NCBI GenBank assembly: GCA_019137255.1 | Contig: WPDH01000027.1 | Location: forward strand, 62,001 to 126,000 | From: Corinectria fuckeliana | Lineage: Eukaryota; Ascomycota; Sordariomycetes; Hypocreales; Nectriaceae | Reading direction: 5' to 3' | DNA length: 64,000 nt | Shown here: positions 57,253 to 64,000 of the stretch, piece by piece | Position numbering within the stretch: position 1 is the first letter of the stretch | Layout of the letters: the number at the start of each line of letters is the position of its first letter | Made by a program: the position numbers and the translations under genes | Notes under the pieces: generated by a model | Database searches by the model: none | Told to the model about the DNA's origin: nothing | Seen by the model: only the letters and a program-made list of their open reading frames with translations

Positions 57253-58299
57253 TCACAGAGATGCCTTCAGACCTCCCTTGAACACAACATCCGCCCACTT
57301 GCCCACCTGCGAATTGACCTCCTCCGCCGTCTGCGTCAACGCCCAGTGCGATGCCTTCACCTCCCCCCTCGTCAAGTCCTCAAAGTGCTTATCCATCCCC
57401 TTGGACATGGATGGCGGCAGTGCCGAGTCCTCGGTCGCCGTGATGAACAGCGCCGGCATCGTGAACTTGTGGCCCTCGCCCTCACCCGCCGCCGCCGCCG
57501 CAGCGGCAAGCCCCTCCTCGTCCTTGTGGTTCAGCTCCCGCAGGCGGTACCAGTTCAGCGGCCCGCGCAGCTGTGGCGCGTCCCTGCGCATGTACTCGCG
57601 CACGTAGTAGTCGAGCTCCTCCGGCGAGAGCAGCGGCGCAGGCTTCAGCAGCGGCAGATTGTCGAACTGGACGCCCGTCTCCGTGCTGAAGCCCGCCTCG
57701 CCGTTGGGTCCGCGCCCGCCGTACAAGGCGTTCAGGAACTGCCGCACCTTCTCCTCGCCCTGGATCTGGCCCTGCACCTCGGGACCCTGGAACTGCAGCT
57801 GGTACTTGAAGGTGACCAGGTGGCCGCTGGCGATGAGGGCGTCCAGCGGGACAAAGGTGGCTGAAGGCGGCATGTAGGGCGTGCACACGCTGAAGATGCC
57901 CTTGATCAGCTCCGGGTGCCACAAGGCGATTCTCCAGGCCACCGCACCGCCCCAGTCATGGCCGCCGAGGATGATCTGCCCTTGGCCGACGAACTTCTGC
58001 GCCAGCTCTTTGATGTCCGCCGCGACGCTCTTGTACGCATATTCCTCCAGGGCCTCCGGGGCATCGGTCCCGCCGTAGCCCAGCATGTCCGGGACGACGA
58101 CCTGGAATCCCAGAGACATCAAGTAGGGCACCTGGCAGCGCCACCCGAAGCCCAGGTCCGGGAAGCCGTGGACTAGGACCACCGTTGCGACTGGTTCGCC
58201 CTTGGGCTGGCCAACAATGTACTTGTATGTCTTGCCCCGAATCAGGGCCGTCTCGGTCTTGACCCTGGGGTCGTCGGGTACCAGCCTTTCAGAAGCCAT
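57253..58299 (-). CDS. epoxide hydrolase-like alpha/beta hydrolase
   Basis: A single exon encodes 348 residues from the first ATG at 58299. The alpha/beta-hydrolase fold is clear: oxyanion-hole HGFPD, then the nucleophile aspartate D115 in GGHDWGG. Two lid tyrosines that would activate the epoxide oxygen are likely Y166 (FKYQ) and Y251 (NWYR). The acid is D291 in ATEDSA and the base H318 in ASHWAL. An aspartate nucleophile with lid tyrosines indicates soluble epoxide hydrolase rather than esterase. The reaction is hydrolysis of epoxides to diols, and substrates may be fatty-acid epoxides, aromatic oxides or secondary metabolites. Residues about 264-274 form a Gly/Ala insertion (LAAAAAAAGEG) before the last strand. 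There are no obvious targeting signals. A TATATAAA element lies about 300 bases upstream. Confidence 0.9.
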   Translation of the reverse strand: MASERLVPDDPRVKTETALIRGKTYKYIVGQPKGEPVATVVLVHGFPDLGFGWRCQVPYLMSLGFQVVVPDMLGYGGTDAPEALEEYAYKSVAADIKELAQKFVGQGQIILGGHDWGGAVAWRIALWHPELIKGIFSVCTPYMPPSATFVPLDALIASGHLVTFKYQLQFQGPEVQGQIQGEEKVRQFLNALYGGRGPNGEAGFSTETGVQFDNLPLLKPAPLLSPEELDYYVREYMRRDAPQLRGPLNWYRLRELNHKDEEGLAAAAAAAGEGEGHKFTMPALFITATEDSALPPSMSKGMDKHFEDLTRGEVKASHWALTQTAEEVNSQVGKWADVVFKGGLKASL

Positions 58300-59262
58300 G
58301 TTTGTGTTGTTTGTCTTCAAGATGAGGTGTTTCGTATGGTGTCTGATTATCTTGTCAGTATGTGTATCAAGTACGAGTAGGCAGACATATGATTCGAACA
58401 GCTAGATCAATCACTTCAGGACTTCCCAAACAGGGCCACAGCATCCCTATAACTCACCGTAGTTGGGCTTAGCGGGGTTCAATTTATTAGAGCCAGAAAT
58501 GCCCCTCTTTCAAAACCGTCCCGGATTCAATGCAAGAGCAGAGTAACAAACCGCACACAAAAACCGAGACAAGCAAAGAAAGAGGACGAGGCGCGGTGTT
58601 TTTATATATCGTCCGCCGCATCTCACCGACAAAACTCAACCTCTCAAGTACGGTCAACAGGGCCGCGTCGGAGGTCGCGGCCGAAAACATAGATACGGTG
58701 GGGGAGCCGAGGCTCAAGCGGAGGGGACTTCCCATCTTGTCCACCGCCGCCGCCAATGACGACAATGTGTGCTGCTGCGTTACTTTGTTAGTGGAATATG
58801 CGTGTGTCACGGAGTGAAACATACGTCTAGCTGTCTCGCAAGACGGGAGAGTTAATGCAGGACGGGGTGGCCTTTGAAGATAGTGGATATCGGTTTAGCA
58901 GGACACGGCGCGGGCCGATGAGTTGGTCGCGAAGACAGCCGAGGCACATCCTTCTTGCGCTCAAAAGTACCCTGCTAGTCATCACATATCTCATGGCCAC
59001 AGTCACGTCTGTGGACCTCCATCATAGGTATCGAACAATATTTGGTATCTTAAAGACGTTGAGATGCCTTTCCGTGACAGCATCTATTTCATCCCGACCG
59101 CGGCCAACTCGTCCCACATGTCCCACCTGTCCCGGCACCGAACCCGCTCATTACACTTTTCCCTCAAAGAAGGCTCCAAATAAAACAACATGCAATAACA
59201 CAGAGCTACATCTAGCTGCCCGGGGGGGCACACATAGATTCCCGTCCAGATATGGGATGTGC
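58300..59262. other. spacer between the epoxide hydrolase and pinin genes
   Basis: It holds the promoter side of the epoxide hydrolase gene (TATATAAA on the minus strand at 58609-58602) and the 3' side of pinin. Open frames here lack motifs. No gene called. Confidence 0.45.
58602..58609 (-). promoter_or_regulatory. TATA box candidate for the epoxide hydrolase gene
   Basis: TATATAAA reads on the minus strand about 300 bases before the ATG at 58299. A good match to consensus, but the distance implies a leader of 250 bases or more. Confidence 0.35.
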
Positions 59263-60359
59263 TCAGTAGATCACCATGTCCTCATCTGCTTCCTCTAGCA
59301 CATCCGCCGACTCATCGTGGTGATTATGATGATCATGATGGCTGTGGTGCTGGTGCTGGTGCTGGTGTTCGCTCTTCTCCCTTTCCAGAATCTTCGCCAG
59401 CTGGTCCTTGCCATTGGTGCTCCTCGCGGGTTTATCTGAGGAATCCTCGCTAAGTAGCGTAGAGACTGGAGGCTTCTCAGGGGTGGCAGATCGGGAGAGT
59501 CGAGTAGGGCGTTCGTGTTCTCTCTGGCGCCGTTGCCTGCGCATCTTAACCGCCGCCAGTTCCTCCTCGATCGTGGCTTTTGCGTTCCGGACTTGGTCGT
59601 CGATTTCATCTTCTTGCTCTGGCGTGAGCTTCCAAGGGAGGTAGCACTAAAGATCTGGTCAGTGGCAAAGACACAAGGGATAGTTGAACTCGGACAACCC
59701 TACAATTTGAGGATGTGACTTTGTCCGTAGAAACTTCGCCATGGTTAACAGCTTGAAGTGCTTCACCTGCATCTGGTTCCCGGAAAGAATCAGTTTCCAA
59801 CATTAGGTCGTATCTCCCCCAAGCTCAAACTCACCACTTCTTCCTCAAATACGACTTGCTCCGACATGCGACGCCCAGTCAAGCGTGAAAGCTTCTCGGC
59901 TCGCACTTTGTCGTCCTCGACCCTCTGTTTCTGCTGCCGTTCTTGTTGGCGCCTTTCAATCTCAAGGCGTCGTTTCTGTTGCGAGCTGCCGGTCGTCTGG
60001 CTCAGGGTGCTGAGCAGGCCGCCGAATAGACGCTTCCCGCGCTTCTTCTCCTCTTGAGTAGCGGACTTGCGGCGATCGTGGTCGGCATTCGGGACGCTTC
60101 CGAAAGAGCTGCGACGAGCTGGGGGGGAATCTCGTCGTCGTCTCCGGTCGCGGTCGTCGTCATCATGCCTAGCTCGCTTTGGGGAGACTTCTTGGTTGTC
60201 GTCGCGCTGCACTTTTCTCTTGAGGCTCTCCGGCTCAATTATGTCGCGTGGTGAGATGTCCACGCCCGAACTCAACGTCGATGTGGCGCCATCCATTGGA
60301 CGGTCTCTGCGACTCGATCGATTAGCGGTTGGCATGAACGGACCAGGGCCAGGCTGCAT
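59263..60359 (-). CDS. pinin/SDK/MemA-domain splicing-associated protein
   Basis: Three exons on the minus strand (60359-59835, 59772-59704, 59646-59263; introns 62 and 57 nt, all phase 0) give 325 residues. The N-terminal third is basic and disordered with a DDDDRDRRRRRDS stretch. The pinin/MemA domain follows: KRLFGGLLSTLSQ, a Gln/Arg-rich coiled coil (RRLEIERRQQERQQKQR), MAKFLRTKSHPQI and YLPWKLTPEQEDEID. In animals pinin sits in nuclear speckles, contacts exon-junction and SR proteins and influences splice choice; fungal forms are little studied. The C-terminus ends in a His-rich run of about 15 residues (HQHQHQHHSHHDHHNHHDES) and an acidic tail. The start is uncertain: 60359 is the first ATG in the frame, and 60335 and 60292 are alternatives. 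The gene is divergent from RDS3. Confidence 0.85.
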
Positions 60360-60805
60360 GCATACTCCTGTAACGTGGCCATACTTGTTAACGACTGGTG
60401 TCAAGGAGCTACCGCATCAACTGCGCACGGCAATGTATTCCGAGCGAGGTTCACTCAAGACATCCGGCGCAACCAGCTGATAAAAATTAGATGTCGACGG
60501 AGGGGACGTTGTCGAGGCTGAAGGTCGTGTCCGAAAGGTGGGACTGTCGAACGGCAAGAGCTGCTGATAATCGCACCAGCCACATCGCCCCCCTCGGCTC
60601 TTTCCAGTGTGACGCCGTGATTGATCCGTGCCCTTGGGCGCCCCTCGAACTCGCCCGAACGCCGCGGCAAGGCTGAGAAATCTCCATTGGGTGGTCATCT
60701 CCAAGCATTCGGCGCCTCCCTCTGCGACCGACGTCTTCTATTCTTCACCCACACAAACTCGCAACACAGAGCCTGTCATTGTCTCCCCCGTCAGCCTCCA
60801 TCAAC
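60360..60805. promoter_or_regulatory. shared divergent promoter of pinin and RDS3 genes
   Basis: 446 bases lie between two start codons facing away from each other. Both genes encode proteins of the splicing apparatus. No TATA element is obvious. Open frames here do not extend the pinin gene with any recognisable sequence. Confidence 0.55.
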
Positions 60806-61250
60806 ATGTCTCGCCATCACCCGTAAGTCGGATTTCTCGCTACCACGGAAGCATTCATCACTAACATGCCCCTCCAGCGATCTCGTCATGTGCCGCAAGC
60901 AGGCAGGCATCGCCATCGGCCGCCTCTGCGACAAATGCGACGGCAAATGCCCCGTCTGCGATTCCTATGTCCGGCCCACCACCCTCGTCCGAATCTGCGA
61001 CGAGTGCAGCTTCGGGAATTACCAGAACAAGTGCGTCGTGTGCGGCGGCGAGGGCATCTCGGACGCCTTCTACTGCTTTGAGTGCACCCGGCTCGAGAAG
61101 GACCGCGATGGCTGCCCCAAGATTATCAATCTGGGTAGTTCAAGGACAGATGTGAGTTTCCCTGCCTTCCGTGTGCTCACGGCCGCATGCTAACGAATGC
61201 CTCGCTAGTTATTCTACCAAAAGAAGACGAACCGCACAACGAATTATTAA
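60806..61250 (+). CDS. RDS3: splicing factor RDS3 (PHF5A homologue, SF3b subunit)
   Basis: Three exons (60806-60822, 60878-61151, 61209-61250; introns 55 and 57 nt) encode 110 residues, the normal length. The first exon holds only 17 coding bases (MSRHHP across the join). The protein is one of the most conserved in eukaryotes: DLVMCRKQAGIAIGRLC, then CDGKCPVCDSYVRP, RICDECSFG, CVVCGGEG, DAFYCFEC, and the end DLFYQKKTNRTTNY. The many CxxC pairs form a zinc-knot that binds three zinc ions. RDS3 is part of the SF3b complex of the U2 snRNP and touches the branch-point adenosine pocket. The third exon supplies only the last 13 residues, and its conserved sequence confirms the splice. Confidence 0.98.
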
Positions 61251-61542
61251 CAGAGCAGCGGCCTGGGTTGGCCATGGGCTCTTACGTTTGCAGGGGGGTG
61301 ACGAGCTTCGATACCTTGCATCGCTGGCGTTTGGCGCGCTGTTATTAAGATGGAAAATGTTGCTATGGGAATCTAGAACAATTAGGATACAGTGAATCCG
61401 ATGCATTCTTAAGCGGAAAATTATCATGTGACATGCTGTCACATTTTGTAGTAGCGGTGATTAACATATCTGACTTGAATATAAACCCATCCCAAACTCC
61501 TCATGATGCATAAAGGGATACTATGATACAAACTAAAAGAAA
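61251..61542. other. convergent 3' region of RDS3 and PEX26
   Basis: 292 bases of AT-rich sequence between the two stop codons. It should hold the ends of both transcripts. Confidence 0.5.
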
Positions 61543-62981
61543 TCAGATATAAGTGACCTTGACTCCCATTCCAGCCGTTGCTTTGACCTTGTTCCACCCC
61601 GCGCCGAGAATTCGCTGGACCCGTTCCCGAATGCCTCGGTGGCCGAGCATGAGGACGAGACCTATGATAAACGCCAGGAACCGAGCCAGCAGCATGGGGT
61701 TGGTATTGAACGACGTGCCGAGCTGCTCAATCACAGCCCGCAATCGCGTAATGACCATGGATGCGCGGGCGCTCAGTGTCGGAGCTGCCACGGCCTTGCC
61801 GTTTGGTCTCCTTGGCTGCCGAGACGAAGCAGTTGACGGTGCCCGGGCAGATGGATTGCGGTTCACCGCCGTCGTGCTCCTCGGCGTTTCATCGATGCCG
61901 TAGTCAACCTCGCTCCCTTCGCGCAGTGCGCGCTCCTCCTCTATCCTCTTCCGCTCTTTCTCCTCGTTCTCGGCACGCAACCTCTTGGCCTCTTCAACCT
62001 CCTTCCGCAGCTGCTCCTCCTGCTGTTCAAGCTCCTCGTTGGCCTGTCTCTCTTGCTCCTGTTGATCTTCGTGGAGGCTCTGCAGGGCTTGGAGGAACGC
62101 TTCACGGCGTTCCTCGTCGAGGACAGGGCTTACGCTGATGAACTCTCGAGCGTAGTCCCACTCATTATTGCGTAAAAGCACGTGCAGCGTGTATAGTTCG
62201 AGAATCTTCACTCTAGCGTTGAGGTCTCTAGGGGTGTTGGCGCCGCTCGCTTCCTTGGCCGGCGACCGATAGCGATTCGACATGCGCGATCCAGGGGTGG
62301 TGGGCGTTTCGGCAAGCCGGCCGGTAACGTCGAGGTTGGGCGTGCTGCAGGCGGCGAGGTAGGCCTCGAGCCTCTTCTGGTTGAACAACTGGTCACGAGC
62401 GTGTGCCAGCAGCAAGGTCGCGCTATCTCGGTCAGCAACACGGTCATGGGGTATCGGGCGAGCATATACCAAACTCACAGGTTAATGACCACATCCGAAT
62501 CGACGTCGCCTTCGACGCCGTGGTAACCGTTTCTGATCACCTCGTCCCAGACCTCTCCTTCGCGGACCTTGGCGCACAAGGCCCTCCACTCCTGGTTGCC
62601 AAAAGCATCCTTGCCTTCCTCCGGCTCCAGCTCGGCGACGGCATTGAGGATGGTCAAGTAAAGGCTCCAGACCTTGATGCGGGTGGTCTTTGAGGCACGC
62701 GCGACAGGAGCGAGCTCGCTATCGTCGACGGGTTCAGGAAGGGTGATGAGCGGGAGCAGCGTCGTCAGGGCTTCGGGAAGACGACGCGTGAGGAACAAGG
62801 TGGAAGCTTGGCGGTATGACTTTGAGATTTGGGAAGGATGGCGGGACGAGGTGGACGAGGCCGAGGCCGAGGGCAAGGCAGCAGAGATGGGAGCAGCCCA
62901 AACGCTGTTGGAGAGGCCTCGATGGCCGCCCGACGCGTTCGGGATATGGCTAAAGCCAGAATACTGGCCGTCGGCGGGCAT
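61543..62981 (-). CDS. PEX26: PEX26-type peroxin, tail-anchored peroxisomal protein
   Basis: Two exons on the minus strand (62981-62479 and 62422-61543; intron 56 nt) encode 460 residues. The family core is SQISKSYRQASTLFLTRRLPEAL (about 50-72), RIKVWSLYLTILNAV, NGYHGVEGDVDSDVVINL followed across the splice by ATLLLAHARDQLFNQKRLE. A long charged coiled coil (EEQLRKEVEEAKRLRAENEEKERKR) comes next. One membrane helix near the C-terminus (about 411-427, LARFLAFIIGLVLML) is followed by a basic tail, so the protein is tail-anchored. Filamentous-fungal PEX26 is the counterpart of yeast PEX15 and recruits the PEX1-PEX6 AAA ATPases to the peroxisome so the import receptor PEX5 can be recycled. The assignment is from remembered family features. 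Confidence 0.85.
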
Positions 62982-64000
62982 GGTGATGAGGGAGGGGGGG
63001 TGACGGTGAGGTCAAGCTGAGCTCGAGACGGACATGGAAGCGATTCCAACGACGAAGGCTCCGGCGAGGTCGGCGGTCAGAGGCGAAGGCGAAGCCAGCG
63101 GTCGACGGGCGGATACGAAGGCGAGGTGACGAGGAAAAATACACGCAAGTCGGAGAATCAATTGAGCAACCGGAGTGAGGCGACGATGTTAAAAGAGGCG
63201 GTGGCCTGTCGCCGTAGGGAAACAAGGAGACTACTGGGCGCACGCGTCAGGGCGAATTCCTCATCAAGCACAGCCGTGACATGTGGTTGAACATGCCAGC
63301 CAGCCAGAAGCAAGGGAGATGGGGGCATGTTTTCTCGGCCATGCTGACGATTTAGCCTCGGCAGCTGGGCTCGGGCTCTGCAGTCAGGTGGCCACCCGCT
63401 GTAGCTGTAGGTCCCTTAGCTTTCCCAGTGGGGGACATGCGCTAATACAGACTCTGCCTAGGTAGTTGGTTAGGTACCTGCAGGTAGGCCGAGGCCAAAG
63501 GATAGGACGCCGATGGATGAGCTCCGGCCGGCTCGGTGGTCGGGCTGTTAGTTGGTACCTGCATCCCAAGCAGGCCTTGTTATTAGTGAGGTCCAATGAG
63601 CTCAGCTCCGGAACAAGTGCTGTACCCCCATAACCTCCGCTTCGTCAAGTCCAGGCTCCAGGACACGCTCCAGCTCTGGGTTGACACCTCCGCATTCCGA
63701 CGAGAACCTACCTACTGGATAACGACGGATCACACACCAATTTGAGCTACAAGACACCCCATCATTTATTTCATGCACCACTCCGTACCTGCATCGGGCC
63801 CGTGAGGGAGGGGAGCTCATCCTCGTTTCCCCTGACAACATTTTCTATGACTTGTTTATGATCCATCACGAGCCTCTGTGGTTGTGTGAGACCCTCCGCC
63901 TTCTACACTACACGTTGTGAAGGATTGTTTCGTTCCTCACATATACAGATGCTTGGCCGGAAATGGCAAAAGGCTCGACCCACATGGCACTCCGGTGATG
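62982..64000. other. right edge, no gene seen
   Basis: Upstream region of PEX26 followed by short random frames. A CCTAGGTAGTTGGTTAGGTACCTGCAGGTAGG-type cluster lies at about 63458-63488. A gene beginning outside the window cannot be excluded. Confidence 0.45.

Overview
This is nuclear DNA from a filamentous ascomycete (Pezizomycotina), most likely a Sordariomycete. Most genes are split by short GT..AG introns of about 48 to 110 bases. There is a HET-domain protein, a large secreted catalase, a fungal PEX26-type peroxin and an ERMES subunit (MDM34). Gene-free stretches are rich in microsatellites and pyrimidines. I could not fix the genus. All gene models were built by hand from reading frames, splice signals and family knowledge, with no database search.

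Layout. 1-4.7 kb: AT-richer, gene-poor DNA with an intron-containing tRNA-Val(CAC) and an orphan 205-residue protein. 4.7-7.2 kb: a HET-domain protein with a long Arg/Asp mixed-charge N-terminus. 7.2-11.3 kb: no convincing gene, some possible coding debris and a poly-C tract with two unresolved bases. 11.3-18.4 kb: secreted catalase (+), equilibrative nucleoside transporter (+), inositol-pentakisphosphate 2-kinase (-). 18.4-24.8 kb: a 6.4 kb gene desert full of simple repeats. 24.8-38.5 kb: MDM34 (+), YAF9 (-) divergent from COQ11 (+), SYF2 (-) divergent from an unrecognised 577-residue protein (+), and a membrane-anchored Kelch protein (+). 38.5-47.3 kb: a second, 8.8 kb desert. 47.3-63.0 kb: an ECL1-type protein (+), DRS2-type phospholipid flippase (-), epoxide-hydrolase-like enzyme (-), pinin homologue (-) divergent from RDS3 (+), and PEX26 (-). 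63-64 kb: no gene seen.

Most recognised genes are housekeeping: pre-mRNA splicing (SYF2, RDS3, pinin), chromatin (YAF9), organelle contact and biogenesis (MDM34, PEX26, COQ11), lipid asymmetry (DRS2) and inositol phosphate metabolism (IPK1). They do not form an operon-like pathway or an evident secondary-metabolite cluster. The accessory character lies in the left 11 kb (HET protein, orphan gene, decayed DNA).

The most unusual items are: the HET protein fused to an RD-repeat domain of the kind found in splicing and nuclear-speckle proteins; a 60-base frame-neutral exon carrying most of the zinc motif of the ECL1 homologue; short upstream ORFs touching or nearly touching the start codons of two genes; a divergent promoter joining two splicing genes; a dispersed AGGTACCT/AGGTAGGT motif confined to gene-free DNA; and the two gene deserts.
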